Shown: positions 17,620 through 26,936, counted from the stretch's first letter. The stretch: 64,000 nucleotides of DNA from Paenibacillus sp. cl123 (GCF_900101595.1 NZ_FMYY01000015.1:1-64000); one strand, 5' to 3'. Program-made: numbers and translations. Notes: generated by a model from the sequence alone, not told the origin.

Positions 17620-18687
17620 ATGTCGCTAGCCATCGACGTGCACAACCTGCGCAAGGAATTTCAGGTTCAGAAAAACCGCGAAGGGCTCAAGGGCGCTTTC
17701 CGCGATCTGTTTAGAAGAGAGTATAACCATGTAAGAGCCGTCAAAGACATCAGCTTTCAAATCCCGAAAGGCGAAATTTGCGGATATATCGGGGAAAATG
17801 GTGCAGGCAAATCGACCACGATCAAGATGCTGACCGGCATCCTCGTCCCGACTGCGGGGGATATCCGGGTCAACGGATTTATTCCGCATAAAGAGCGGGA
17901 GGCCTTCGTGCGCGGGATCGGCGTGGTGTTCGGTCAGCGCAGCCAGCTCTGGTGGGACCTCGGAGTGGTGGAGTCGTTCCGGCTGCTGAAGAAGGTATAC
18001 CGGGTGCCGGACGGTGATTACAAGCTGCGGATGGACGAGCTGATCGACCGTCTGCAGCTGGGCGAGCTGCTGAACCGCCCGGTACGCAAGCTGAGTCTCG
18101 GACAGCGGATGAGGTGCGAGCTGGCCGCATCGCTGATCCATAACCCGTCGATTTTGTTTCTGGACGAGCCCACGATCGGTCTGGACATCGTGGTAAAGAC
18201 GGAAATCCGCGAGTTTCTAAAGTCGCTGAACAGCCGCTACGAAACGACGATCCTGCTGACGACCCATGACCTGCAGGATATCGAAGCCCTCTGCTCCCGG
18301 GTGATCATGCTCGATGACGGGAACATCATCTATGACGGCGGGCTGGAGGAGCTGAAGGAGCGTTGGGGCAAGGGCAAGGAAGTGCATCTGCGCTTCGCGC
18401 AAAGCGTCCGGCTGGAGCAGCTGCGCGGGCTGACTCAGGGGCTTGATGTCGAGTGGTCGCTTGAGAATGAGCTTACGGCCAAAGTCTGGATCCCGCAGAA
18501 GAGCGCGGGCGTATCCGAAGTGCTGGCCCGGGTCGTTCATGTCGTCGGCATCGAGGATATTAAAATTGTGGAGACCGGCACGGACGACATCGTGCGGGAA
18601 ATCTACAAGTCCGGCTCGGCCGAGACCAGGTCGGAGACGGACGAGGCTAAGGCGGATAGCGAACGGGAAGTGGCTTCGCATGTCTAA
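17620..18687 (+). CDS. ABC-2 type transporter ATP-binding protein (COG4586-like)
   Basis: ATPase of 355 residues. Walker A GENGAGKST, Q-loop VFGQRSQLWWDL, signature LSLGQRMR, Walker B ILFLDEPT and H-switch TTHD are all present, so it should be active. The GQRSQLWWDL stretch is characteristic of the COG4586 group, whose genes travel with two DUF990/COG4587-type permeases, as here. An acidic tail of about 25 residues follows the C-terminal domain. ATG is 8 bases after GGAGG. Substrate unknown; probably an exporter. Confidence 0.9.
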   Translation: MSLAIDVHNLRKEFQVQKNREGLKGAFRDLFRREYNHVRAVKDISFQIPKGEICGYIGENGAGKSTTIKMLTGILVPTAGDIRVNGFIPHKEREAFVRGIGVVFGQRSQLWWDLGVVESFRLLKKVYRVPDGDYKLRMDELIDRLQLGELLNRPVRKLSLGQRMRCELAASLIHNPSILFLDEPTIGLDIVVKTEIREFLKSLNSRYETTILLTTHDLQDIEALCSRVIMLDDGNIIYDGGLEELKERWGKGKEVHLRFAQSVRLEQLRGLTQGLDVEWSLENELTAKVWIPQKSAGVSEVLARVVHVVGIEDIKIVETGTDDIVREIYKSGSAETRSETDEAKADSEREVASHV

Positions 18688-19474
18688 CGCTTATCTGGAA
18701 ATCATCCGCATCCGCTTCCTGATGATGCTGGCCTACCGTGTGAATTATTACAGCGGCATTATTATTTATGCGCTCAATATCGGCGCTTATTACTTTCTAT
18801 GGAAGGCGATCTACGGCACTAAGGAAGTGCTGGGGGGACTTACCTTGGAACAGATGACCACCTATGTGGCGGTAGGGTGGATGGCCCGCGCCTTCTACTT
18901 CAACAACCTGGACCGGGAGATTGCGAATGAAATCAAGGACGGCAGCGTAGCGGTCCAGTTTATCCGTCCCTACAATTATATATTGGTCAAGCTGATGCAG
19001 GGGCTGGGAGAGGGGCTGTTCCGGCTGCTGCTGTTCTCAACGCCGGGTATGGTCATCGTGTCGCTGCTATTCTCCGTGAAGCTGCCGACCGACCCGAAGC
19101 TGTGGGTGATCTTTCTCATCATGCTGTTCTTCAGCTTCCTGATCAATACGCAGCTGAATATTATCACCGGCCTGAGCGCATTTTTCCTGGAAAACAATGA
19201 AGGCTTGATGCGGATGAAGCGGGTCGCCGTCGATCTGTTCTCCGGTCTGGTCGTGCCGATGTCGTTTTTCCCGGGCTGGGCGGAAGGCATCTTGAAGCTG
19301 CTGCCGTTCCAGGCGATTACGTATTTGCCCGGCAAGGTATTCACCGGGGCGGTCTCCGGCGGCGCAGCCTATCACGGTCTGCTGGTGCAGATCCTGTGGG
19401 TCGTGCTGCTGCTGGCGCCGCTGTACATCCTGTGGCGAAGCGCCCGGACGCGATTGTTCGTACAGGGAGGGTAG
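18680..19474 (+). CDS. ABC-2 family permease (COG4587/COG3694-like), first subunit
   Basis: Integral membrane protein of 264 residues with about six hydrophobic segments, including YYSGIIIYALNIGAYYFLW. Its ATG lies inside the end of the ATPase gene (8-base overlap), so the two are translationally coupled. The frame is open further upstream (18443) but that part shadows the ATPase. The conserved DGSVAVQFIRPYNY motif is the cytoplasmic coupling region of this family. Partner of the next permease. Confidence 0.87.
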   Translation: MSNAYLEIIRIRFLMMLAYRVNYYSGIIIYALNIGAYYFLWKAIYGTKEVLGGLTLEQMTTYVAVGWMARAFYFNNLDREIANEIKDGSVAVQFIRPYNYILVKLMQGLGEGLFRLLLFSTPGMVIVSLLFSVKLPTDPKLWVIFLIMLFFSFLINTQLNIITGLSAFFLENNEGLMRMKRVAVDLFSGLVVPMSFFPGWAEGILKLLPFQAITYLPGKVFTGAVSGGAAYHGLLVQILWVVLLLAPLYILWRSARTRLFVQGG

Positions 19475-19478
19475 AGCT

Positions 19479-20267
19479 GTGTTCTTTTATACGGGACTTG
19501 TCGTCGATTACTTGAAAAACTATATGAAAACGCGCCTGACCTACCGCTCCGACTTCTGGATCGAGGTGCTGTCGGATTTATTGTTTAACGGTCTGAACTT
19601 ATTTTTCATTCTTGTTGTATTCGGACATACGGCTTCCATCGATCAGTGGAACGAGCAGCAAGTATTGTTTATATACGGCTATTTTATGGTGCCGTACGGG
19701 ATTTTCATCAGCTTCTTCAACTTATGGAACTTTAGCGAAAAGTATATTGTGAAGGGCGAGATGGACCGGATACTGACCCGGCCCGCTCATAATCTGGTGC
19801 AGCTGATGCTGGAGAACATGGACCCGTCCTCGCTGTTCAGCGCGCTCGTCGGTTTGCTGATCATGTGCTTTACGTGGCCGCAGCTTGGTCTGGATTTCAC
19901 CTGGTCCGATCCGTTTCTGTTCCTGCTGCTGGTATTCGGCTCTATTCTAATCTATGCGGGCGTGTACGTTTTCTTCACCGCTCTGTCGTTTTTCTCCGAC
20001 GCGCCTACCGGCATTACAGCGCTGCTGTGGAATTTGCAGAACTACGGGCGTTACCCGATGACCATCTACAACGGAGTCATGAAGTTCGCTTTGACCTGGG
20101 TGCTGCCGTTCGGCTTCGTCGGCTTCTATCCGGCAGCTTACTTCCTGGACCGGGAGAACTGGGGAGATTTTGCTTTGCTTACGCCGATCGTGGGCGTTGT
20201 GTTTTTCTCCATCGGTCTGGCCGTCTGGAATTACGGGGTCAAGCGGTACCGCGGCGCGGGATCTTGA
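19479..20267 (+). CDS. ABC-2 family permease (COG3694-like), second subunit
   Basis: Integral membrane protein of 262 residues with six predicted helices. The motif KGEMDRILTRPAHNL parallels DGSVAVQFIRPYNY of the first permease, so the two are probably distant paralogues forming a heterodimer. It starts with GTG four bases after the previous stop, with CAGGGAGGG upstream. It completes the three-gene exporter. Confidence 0.87.
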   Translation: MFFYTGLVVDYLKNYMKTRLTYRSDFWIEVLSDLLFNGLNLFFILVVFGHTASIDQWNEQQVLFIYGYFMVPYGIFISFFNLWNFSEKYIVKGEMDRILTRPAHNLVQLMLENMDPSSLFSALVGLLIMCFTWPQLGLDFTWSDPFLFLLLVFGSILIYAGVYVFFTALSFFSDAPTGITALLWNLQNYGRYPMTIYNGVMKFALTWVLPFGFVGFYPAAYFLDRENWGDFALLTPIVGVVFFSIGLAVWNYGVKRYRGAGS

Positions 20268-20360
20268 GGGCGACCCAGGGAGACTGCACGGCCGCAAGGC
20301 GCGCGCATCATTTTTGCGACGGGTTGCAATCTCCGAATTCAAGTCCGCTAAACAGCGGTA

Positions 20361-20406
20361 CAACCAGGCCGTCCGCTTGCCAAATCGGACGGCCTGGTTG
20401 TATAAT
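20361..20406 (+). promoter_or_regulatory. bcp promoter embedded in a perfect inverted repeat
   Basis: TTGCCA (20377-20382), an 18-base spacer and TATAAT (20401-20406) form a plausible sigma-A promoter. A perfect 15-base inverted repeat, CAACCAGGCCGTCCG (20361-20375) and CGGACGGCCTGGTTG (20386-20400), places most of the -35 in the loop and the right arm as the spacer. There is no T run on either strand, so it is not an ordinary terminator. Confidence 0.55.
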
Positions 20407-20442
20407 GCGGCGAATTGGATTGTCAGGAAGGAGAAACAGACA

Positions 20443-20916
20443 ATGCAAGCATTGACCATAGGACAGTCTGTCCCCGACTTTACGCTCCCTGCCTCGAGCG
20501 GGGAGGATGTTTCGCTCAGCCAGTTTCGAGGGCGGCATATCGTGCTGTACTTTTATCCGAAGAACATGACGCCCGCATGTACGGAGGAGGCATGTCAGTT
20601 CCGTGACTACTCGGGCCAGTTCTCCCGGCTGAATACGTCAGTCATAGGCATCAGTCCGGACCCGGTTCGCTCGCACCAGAGGTTTGCGGCCAAATACGAG
20701 CTGCCGTTCCCGCTGCTCTCGGACCCCGAGCATGAGGTCGCGGAGCTGTTCGGAGTTTGGGCGCTCAAGAAGCTGTATGGGCGGGAGTATATGGGCATCG
20801 TTCGCTCCACCTTCCTGATCGATAAGGAAGGCAGGCTGGCGAAGGAATGGCGCGGCATTCGGGTGAAGGGGCATCTGGAGCAGGTGCTTCAGGCCGTGAA
20901 GGAGCTTGAATCTTAG
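20443..20916 (+). CDS. bcp: thiol peroxidase of the Bcp/PrxQ family
   Basis: Peroxiredoxin of 157 residues. The peroxidatic Cys46 lies in TPACTEEAC and the resolving Cys51 is five residues later, the CxxxxC arrangement of typical Bcp. It reduces hydroperoxides in the cytosol using thioredoxin. ATG 20443 follows AAGGAG. The frame is open far upstream but crosses the promoter and inverted repeat, so that extension is rejected. Monocistronic, with its own promoter and terminator. Confidence 0.92.
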   Translation: MQALTIGQSVPDFTLPASSGEDVSLSQFRGRHIVLYFYPKNMTPACTEEACQFRDYSGQFSRLNTSVIGISPDPVRSHQRFAAKYELPFPLLSDPEHEVAELFGVWALKKLYGREYMGIVRSTFLIDKEGRLAKEWRGIRVKGHLEQVLQAVKELES

Positions 20917-20932
20917 CAGAATGGTTTGACGC

Positions 20933-20974
20933 AACCGGTTTCCGGCGGCAATTGCCGCGGAGCCGGTTTTTTTA
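20933..20974 (+). terminator. terminator of bcp
   Basis: AACCGG and CCGGTT pair around an inner GGCGGCAATTGCCGC stem, followed by TTTTTTT. Confidence 0.88.
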
Positions 20975-21070
20975 ATATCGGCCTACCGGACATAATTTGC
21001 ATACGGGTATTCGCCGGCTCTCCCGGTGATCCGGCATCCGCCGCGAGGCTTGGGGCTTGCATAATGGGTG

Positions 21071-21095
21071 GCGGGACATTTTTTTCCGGCGCTTG
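21071..21095 (+). promoter_or_regulatory. GGACATTTTTT-CCGG motif upstream of the first GHL6-like gene
   Basis: GCGGGACATTTTTTTCCGGC at 21071-21090 closely resembles a site at 25101-25121 before the binding-protein gene of the same locus (17 of 21 positions by eye). It lies about 85-105 bases before the GTG start at 21177. Candidate binding site for the locus regulator. Confidence 0.35.
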
Positions 21096-21176
21096 CCGGT
21101 CAAAAGATGTCTCTACCGCGCTGCCCGCAGCAGTTCTACACTGAGACCAGAACGAAAGACAAGGGAGGCTGAAGAG

Positions 21177-23186
21177 GTGAATTGGTGGTCATCGAACAAG
21201 CTTCGTCTGATTCAAAACAATCTGAGAGAAGCCGATGCGGATATGGATGTAGACAAGCTGATCTCGGAAGTCAAACAGTATGAAGCCAATGTGCTGATGA
21301 TGAATGCTGGCGGTATGTTTGCTTTCTACCCTACAAAGCTTGATTGCCAGTATGTGACGCCTTACTTGAAAAAGGATTTGCTCGGCGAGGCGGTGGCCAA
21401 GGCGCATGCTAACGGGCTTCGCTTCATTGCCCGGTTTGATTTCAGCAAGGCGCATGAAAGCCTGTTCAAGCGCAGGCCGGAATGGTTTTACCGGACAAGG
21501 ACGAACCGGGAGGTCAACTATGACGGAATCGTGCATACCTGCCTGAACAGCGAGTACCAGCAGCAGCATTCGCTTCGGATGATTCACGAGGTGATTACGA
21601 ACTATCCGGTGGACGGCATTTTCTTCAACATGTTCGGGTACCAGCACTGGGATTACAGCGGCAACCACTACGGTCCCTGCTACTGCGGCAACTGCCAGCG
21701 GCGATTCCAGGAGATGTACGGGCTTGATCTTATGCAGTACGAAGGACCCGAGCATGAGCTGCATAGCAAGTATAAGACCTTCCAGGAGATAACGGTTCGC
21801 GAGATTCTGCAGAGGATTCAGACGGAAGTGAAGGCTGCGAGACCGGATGTGGCGATTTGCACTTATTTTCCCGATTATGTCGATATCATCCGCAAGGAAT
21901 CGAATACGGCGCTGCACCGCAGCCTGCCGCTCTGGCTATACTCTGCTTCCGAGAATGTGGCGTCGGTTCAGAACAACTGGGACGACAAGCTGGTCAGCAA
22001 CTGCTGCATCAATGCAATCGACTTGACGTACCGCTTCACAGGAATATCCAGGCATGAAGTGGAGATACGGCTTTATGAAAATATAGCGAACGGGTCGGGG
22101 CTTGACTTCTGTATCATCGGAGCGTTTGACGGCTATCCGGATAAAGCTAATCTGGATGCGGCGAAGGCGGTCTTCCGATTCCATGCCAGGCATGAAGGCC
22201 GGTACGGCGAGCTGCAATCGATGGCGGACGTGGCGCTGATCAAGCCGAAGTCGGCGGGGGACGGGCAGGCGCAGAAGGAATACGAGGGATTGTTCAAGAT
22301 GCTGAAGGAGTCGCGCATCCTGTTCGACGTCGTTCTGCAGGAGCGTCTGACCGAACGCCGGGAGGCTCTTCAGAGGGTTAAGGCGATCATACTGCCTGCT
22401 ATAGCGGAATTGAACGATGCGCAGAGGGAGACATTGGCCGGTCTGCAGCGCGAAGGGATTCATCTGATCGCCACCGGCCGGGCTTTGCAGCAGGACCAGG
22501 CTTCGCTGGAGCAGCTGTTCGGAGCAGCCTACAGCGGCAGTTCGAACGTCAAGCCGGGCTCCTATCTGGATGTCTCGGATACACAGTGGTTTCCGAGCCT
22601 GGCCCGGCGGGACTGGATCATCGCCGAGCAGGCCTTCGCTTATATGACGTTCGAGCCGGGAGCGCAGTGCCTGATGCCTTATATATCACCGGCTTCATTC
22701 GGTCCGCCGGAGCGGGCTTACGGACATGCCTTAAGCGAATGGCGGGGGCTGGGCATCGCGAATCGCGGCGGGAGCGGCGCTTATTATCCGTGGAACCCGG
22801 GAGCGCTGTATGCGCGCCATGGGTTCGAGGATCACAAGCTGGTTGTGACTGATGTGCTGAGCCGGCTGCTGTCCGGCAAGCTGCGGCTGTCCGTCGAAGC
22901 GCCCCCCTGCACCGAGTGGTTTCTGCACCGGCAGCCGGATGGCAGCCACATGCTGCAGGCGCTGAATTTGTCCGGCTTCAACGGCACCACCTACAGCCGG
23001 CCGCTGCCGCTGGACGGTATGCGGGCCGAGCTGCGCGGACTGCCTGTTCCGCAGCGGGTATACTCCCTCCGTACCGGACAGCCGGTGCCTTGGCAGACGA
23101 CGGAGGCGGGGATCGCGGTCACGGTCGAGCTGCCTGAGGTATACGAGGCCCTCATTATCGAATACACAAGAGAAACCTTAACTTGA
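21177..23186 (+). CDS. GHL6-like TIM-barrel glycoside hydrolase-like protein, copy 1
   Basis: Cytosolic-looking protein of 669 residues with no signal peptide. The N-terminal half resembles the 'hypothetical glycosyl hydrolase 6' family: RLIQNNLREAD, ANVLMMNAGGMFAFYP, FIARFDFSKAHES, RRPEWFYR, DGIFFNMFGYQ, and a Cys pair in CYCGNC. The middle part (about 390-480) resembles the flavodoxin-like trimerisation domain of GH42 beta-galactosidases. A small beta domain closes it. GTG 21177 is chosen for GGGAGG eight bases upstream; the reading frame is open to 21057 without family likeness. The importer genes follow 16 bases later. A homologue lies at 26937. Catalytic activity is unproven. Confidence 0.72.
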   Translation: MNWWSSNKLRLIQNNLREADADMDVDKLISEVKQYEANVLMMNAGGMFAFYPTKLDCQYVTPYLKKDLLGEAVAKAHANGLRFIARFDFSKAHESLFKRRPEWFYRTRTNREVNYDGIVHTCLNSEYQQQHSLRMIHEVITNYPVDGIFFNMFGYQHWDYSGNHYGPCYCGNCQRRFQEMYGLDLMQYEGPEHELHSKYKTFQEITVREILQRIQTEVKAARPDVAICTYFPDYVDIIRKESNTALHRSLPLWLYSASENVASVQNNWDDKLVSNCCINAIDLTYRFTGISRHEVEIRLYENIANGSGLDFCIIGAFDGYPDKANLDAAKAVFRFHARHEGRYGELQSMADVALIKPKSAGDGQAQKEYEGLFKMLKESRILFDVVLQERLTERREALQRVKAIILPAIAELNDAQRETLAGLQREGIHLIATGRALQQDQASLEQLFGAAYSGSSNVKPGSYLDVSDTQWFPSLARRDWIIAEQAFAYMTFEPGAQCLMPYISPASFGPPERAYGHALSEWRGLGIANRGGSGAYYPWNPGALYARHGFEDHKLVVTDVLSRLLSGKLRLSVEAPPCTEWFLHRQPDGSHMLQALNLSGFNGTTYSRPLPLDGMRAELRGLPVPQRVYSLRTGQPVPWQTTEAGIAVTVELPEVYEALIIEYTRETLT

Positions 23187-23202
23187 AACGAGGTGCTTGG
23201 AC

Positions 23203-24156
23203 ATGAAAGCTGATGCTGCCGCACATCCGCGAGGAGCGGGTCTGGCCCGCTCCGGCGGGCTGCTTGCCCGTATTTTGCAGCATAGGGCCATCTATCTGCT
23301 GGTGCTGCCCGGTCTGCTTTATTTTCTGCTGTTTAAATTTGTTCCGTTGTGGGGGCTGCTGCTGGCCTTCAAGGATTATAACCCGTTTCTCGGCTTCGCC
23401 GGGAGTCCGTGGGTCGGCCTGAAGCATTTTTCCTCGCTGTTTGCGGATCCTAACTTCTATCTCATGCTGCGCAATACGTTTGCGATTAATCTGATCGCGC
23501 TGATCTTTCATTTCCCGTTGCCTATTCTGCTGGCGTTGATGCTCAACGAGATACGGCATGAGACGTTCAAGCGCTTCAACCAGTCGATCGTATACATGCC
23601 TCACTTCCTTTCCTGGGTCGTTGTGGCGAGCCTTACCTTCTTTATGCTGTCGGTTGACGTCGGTGTCGTAAACAAGGTCATATCCGCGGCCGGTCAGGAG
23701 ACGATTTCCTTTCTGTCCGATCCTAATTATTTCTGGGGCATACTGACCGCCCAGAACATGTGGAAGGAAGCCGGCTGGGGGACGATCATCTTCCTGGCGG
23801 CGATGGCCGGCGTCGACCCGCAGCGCTACGAAGCGGCCGTGGTCGACGGGGCGAGCCGGATGAGGCAGATCTGGCATATCACGCTGCCGGCCATCCGTCC
23901 GACGGTCATCATCCTGCTCATCCTGCGCCTTGGCAGCATGGCCGATATCGGCTTCGAGCAGGTGCTGCTGATGATGAATCCGCTTATCCTGTCTGTGGGC
24001 GAGGTGTTCGATACGTATGCGTATACCCACGGCATCCTGCGCGGGCAGATCAGCGTAGGAGTGACGGTCGGCATGTTCAAAGGAGTGGTCGGCCTCGTAT
24101 TTATCGTGACCTCGAATTATATCGTCAAAAAACTGGGTCACGAGGGAATTTACTAG
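23203..24156 (+). CDS. carbohydrate ABC transporter permease, LplB type
   Basis: Permease of 317 residues with six helices. YLLVLPGLLYFLLFKFVPLWG is the LplB-like first helix and YEAAVVDGASRMRQIW the EAA loop. ATG 23203 lies 9 bases from GAGGTG; the TTG at 23197 is less likely. Sixteen bases after the GHL6-like gene, so surely co-transcribed. Partner of the next permease and the lipoprotein at 25318. Confidence 0.9.
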   Translation: MKADAAAHPRGAGLARSGGLLARILQHRAIYLLVLPGLLYFLLFKFVPLWGLLLAFKDYNPFLGFAGSPWVGLKHFSSLFADPNFYLMLRNTFAINLIALIFHFPLPILLALMLNEIRHETFKRFNQSIVYMPHFLSWVVVASLTFFMLSVDVGVVNKVISAAGQETISFLSDPNYFWGILTAQNMWKEAGWGTIIFLAAMAGVDPQRYEAAVVDGASRMRQIWHITLPAIRPTVIILLILRLGSMADIGFEQVLLMMNPLILSVGEVFDTYAYTHGILRGQISVGVTVGMFKGVVGLVFIVTSNYIVKKLGHEGIY

Positions 24157-24203
24157 ACCGGCAAAATGCTGGCAAACCGTTGAACCGAATAGGAGGCAGC
24201 CCC

Positions 24204-25082
24204 ATGAGCTTTGTACAGAAAAAACGGATGACCTTGTTCGACTGGGTCAATTACAGCGGGATCACGCTCATTTCTGCGGCCTGCATATTCCCGTTCCTGT
24301 ATGTATTCAGCGTGTCATTTACGGACCCGCAGGTCTATGTGCCGCTCAAGTTTTACTTATTTCCCGACAAATGGTCGCTGGAGTCGTACCGATATATCCT
24401 ATCGACCAACAGCTTTCTGAATGCGCTGAAAAGCACGACCTTCATTACGGTGGTCGGTACGATTCTGAATATTATCGTTTCCTTTACGATGGCTTACGGC
24501 TTGACGAAGCGGACGTTGCCGGGCCATAAATGGATTATGGGCTGCGTGGTGTTTACACTTGTATTCAGTGCGGGTATCGTACCCAATTATTTGCTGGTGA
24601 AGGAGCTGGGCCTGCTGAATTCCTACTGGTCTCTGATCTGGCCGAGTCTGACGAATGCCTGGAGTCTGATTGTAATCAAAAGCTTTATGGATTCGCTCCC
24701 GTCCGAGCTGGAGGACGCCGCCCGTATCGACGGATGCTCCGACATCGGCGTGTTTACCCGAATCATTTTGCCGCTTTCGCTTCCGGCTATAGCAGCGTTC
24801 ACGCTCTTTTTCGCCGTAGCCCATTGGAATACGTATTTCAATGCACTCGTCTATATTGCCGATTCCAAGAAATGGACGCTGCAGATTCTGGTCAAAACGC
24901 TGGTCATCGATTCCAACTCCGTGGCCGTGGCCCAGGCGGGCGCAAGCGATGAAGCCGTCGTGCCGCAGGAGACGATCCGGATGGCGTCCATCGTACTCGC
25001 CATGGCGCCGATTCTGATCGTTTATCCATTCCTGCAGAAGCATTTTGCCAAAGGAGTTATGCTGGGCTCTGTCAAAGGGTAG
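24204..25082 (+). CDS. carbohydrate ABC transporter permease, YtcP type
   Basis: Permease of 292 residues. Typical features are FDWVNYSGITLISAACIFPF, the EAA loop LEDAARIDGCSDIGVF, and the C terminus FAKGVMLGSVKG. ATG is seven bases after AGGAGG. The 235 bases that follow hold a second regulatory region before the binding-protein gene. Confidence 0.9.
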   Translation: MSFVQKKRMTLFDWVNYSGITLISAACIFPFLYVFSVSFTDPQVYVPLKFYLFPDKWSLESYRYILSTNSFLNALKSTTFITVVGTILNIIVSFTMAYGLTKRTLPGHKWIMGCVVFTLVFSAGIVPNYLLVKELGLLNSYWSLIWPSLTNAWSLIVIKSFMDSLPSELEDAARIDGCSDIGVFTRIILPLSLPAIAAFTLFFAVAHWNTYFNALVYIADSKKWTLQILVKTLVIDSNSVAVAQAGASDEAVVPQETIRMASIVLAMAPILIVYPFLQKHFAKGVMLGSVKG

Positions 25083-25100
25083 GCAGTGGATTATCGGAGT

Positions 25101-25180
25101 GCGGCGGACATCTTTTTCCGGCCAGCCGGGAGCTTCTATGTTCCTGCTGGAGCAGGTAGTTGCAGAAGCGGACATTTTTT
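25101..25180 (+). promoter_or_regulatory. two GGACAT(T/C)TTTT motifs before the binding-protein gene
   Basis: GCGGACATCTTTTTCCGG (25104-25121) and GCGGACATTTTTT (25168-25180) are 64 bases apart, about six helical turns. The first matches the site at 21071. The remainder of 25083-25317 is non-coding; the short frame at 25045-25242 is not convincing. Probably the regulated promoter of the lipoprotein gene. Confidence 0.35.
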
Positions 25181-25317
25181 GTATCGAGACCTCTTGGTCA
25201 AGTTTTGTCTGTAGGCTGCCTGCTGGCAGCCGATTACGATAAGGGAGAAGGACGGCAAGCCAAGCTTCAGGATTTAATGAAATCGCTTTACTTCACACAA
25301 GAAAAGGGAGGACTCAC

Positions 25318-26841
25318 ATGAGAAACAGAACTAAAACTTGGACAGCCGGCGTAGCTGCTCTGCTCGCCGTTTCGATGGCGGCGGGATGCAATTCCGGCGC
25401 GGGGAGCGAAGGAGCTGCAGGCGCACCGCCTGCGGGAGACGCGGGGAACAAGCCGCTTACGATTAAAATGTTCGCGGGGTTATATAATGAAGTACCGGAT
25501 ATGAACAACGCTTATTGGAAAGAGTGGGAGAAGCTGACGAACGCCAAGCTGGATGTGGAATGGGTGCCCTCCGGCGATCTGAACAATAAGCTGGATCTGC
25601 TGCTGGCGTCCGGCGATTTGCCCGAGGTGGTCGCGTATCAGGACAATAACCGGCCGACGCTGGTCAATGCGATCAAGAACGGGGCCTTCTGGGATCTGAC
25701 GCCGTTCCTGGGGGACTTAAGCCAGTATCCGAACCTGAAGAACAATTTGGCCAAGGACGCATTGAAGTATTTGACCGTCGACGGCAAGATTTATGCGGTT
25801 CCGCGTTCCCGCTCCCGGGTGGACGGCGGCATCAAGATTCGCAAGGACTGGCTGGATAAGCTGAACATCCCGGTCCCGAAAACGCTGGACGAATACGAAG
25901 CGGCTCTGAAGAAAATCGTGGACAGCGACATGGACGGCAACGGCAAGAAGGATACCGTCGGCCTGTTGTATATCAATGATCCCGTCGCTTCCTTTCAGGC
26001 GGCCTTCGGCGTGCTTGATCCGAAGTACAACGAGGAGGGCGGCTTCATCAATCCGCGTCTGACGCCTCAATATACCGAGCTGGTCGCCTGGTTCCGCAAG
26101 CTGTATGCGGAGGGCTTGATGTCCAAGGAGTATGCGGTTATGAAGGAGTCGCAGGCGGAGGAGCTGTTCAAGACGAACCGCGCCGCCTCATACGGGCGTC
26201 CGATCTGGTGGGATCACGAGTGGGAGAACGCGATGAAGAAGTCTGGTCAGCCGGACGCCAAAATTTTAAACCTGCATCTGAAGGGACCGGGCGGCGACGC
26301 CGTAGCGTTGGAGACGGGAGTCGCGGGAGGCTATTACATCTCCAAGAAGGTGCCGGAAGCAAAGGTTAAGCAGCTGCTGGACTACTTCGAGAAAACAGCT
26401 TCCCAGGAAATTACGGACTTCGCTTATTACGGACTGCCGGATATTCATCATACCGTGGTGAACGGTCAGAAGGTATTGACGGAGCAGGGCGTGAAGGAGG
26501 TCAACACGACGAGCAAGGGCGCGGGCGTGCTCGCTTATGCCAAATGGGGCAAGGTCATCAGCGCATCGGGCGACAAGGCCTACAACGACGCGAAGATCAA
26601 GGAAGTCGAAATCTTCGACGAAGTCGGTAAAATCGACCCGTACCGGATCATCTCCAGCGATGCATGGATCAGCACTTGGCCGAAGTATGAGACAGAATTC
26701 AAGTCGATGGTCACCAAGGCGATCGTCGGGCAAATATCGATGGAGGAGTACAAGGCGTATGTCGATAAGCTGAATAACCTTCCGGATATGAAGAAGGCGT
26801 ATCTGGACATGGCCGCCGCCTATAAACAGTTTGCCCAATAA
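25318..26841 (+). CDS. extracellular sugar-binding lipoprotein (ABC transporter)
   Basis: Solute-binding protein of 507 residues with lipoprotein signal peptide and lipobox MAAGC (Cys24). It shows LLLASGDLPEVVAY, a DMDGNGKKDT loop and KIRKDWLDKL, as in LplA-type proteins. ATG follows AAGGGAGG at normal distance. It has its own upstream region and a GC-rich stem-loop after it, an arrangement that often gives binding proteins higher expression than the flanking genes. It feeds the permeases at 23203-25082. Confidence 0.9.
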   Translation: MRNRTKTWTAGVAALLAVSMAAGCNSGAGSEGAAGAPPAGDAGNKPLTIKMFAGLYNEVPDMNNAYWKEWEKLTNAKLDVEWVPSGDLNNKLDLLLASGDLPEVVAYQDNNRPTLVNAIKNGAFWDLTPFLGDLSQYPNLKNNLAKDALKYLTVDGKIYAVPRSRSRVDGGIKIRKDWLDKLNIPVPKTLDEYEAALKKIVDSDMDGNGKKDTVGLLYINDPVASFQAAFGVLDPKYNEEGGFINPRLTPQYTELVAWFRKLYAEGLMSKEYAVMKESQAEELFKTNRAASYGRPIWWDHEWENAMKKSGQPDAKILNLHLKGPGGDAVALETGVAGGYYISKKVPEAKVKQLLDYFEKTASQEITDFAYYGLPDIHHTVVNGQKVLTEQGVKEVNTTSKGAGVLAYAKWGKVISASGDKAYNDAKIKEVEIFDEVGKIDPYRIISSDAWISTWPKYETEFKSMVTKAIVGQISMEEYKAYVDKLNNLPDMKKAYLDMAAAYKQFAQ

Positions 26842-26871
26842 CAAGAGTGCCCGAACGGATTAAGGAGAAAG

Positions 26872-26913
26872 CGGCACGGTTCGCAGGCCGAAGGGAGTGC
26901 CCGGACCGTGCCG
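26872..26913 (+). terminator. intercistronic stem-loop (partial terminator or mRNA stabiliser)
   Basis: CGGCACGGT and ACCGTGCCG form a perfect 9-base stem between the lipoprotein gene and the next enzyme gene, followed only by TCTTCC. Without a T run it is more likely an attenuating or stabilising hairpin than a full stop. Confidence 0.5.
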
Positions 26914-26936
26914 TCTTCCACGAAGGAGGAGAAGGA

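Noticed and set aside
25045..25242. Short plus-strand frame between permease and lipoprotein genes
   Set aside because: Overlaps the permease end and covers the repeated promoter motif; no ribosome binding site.
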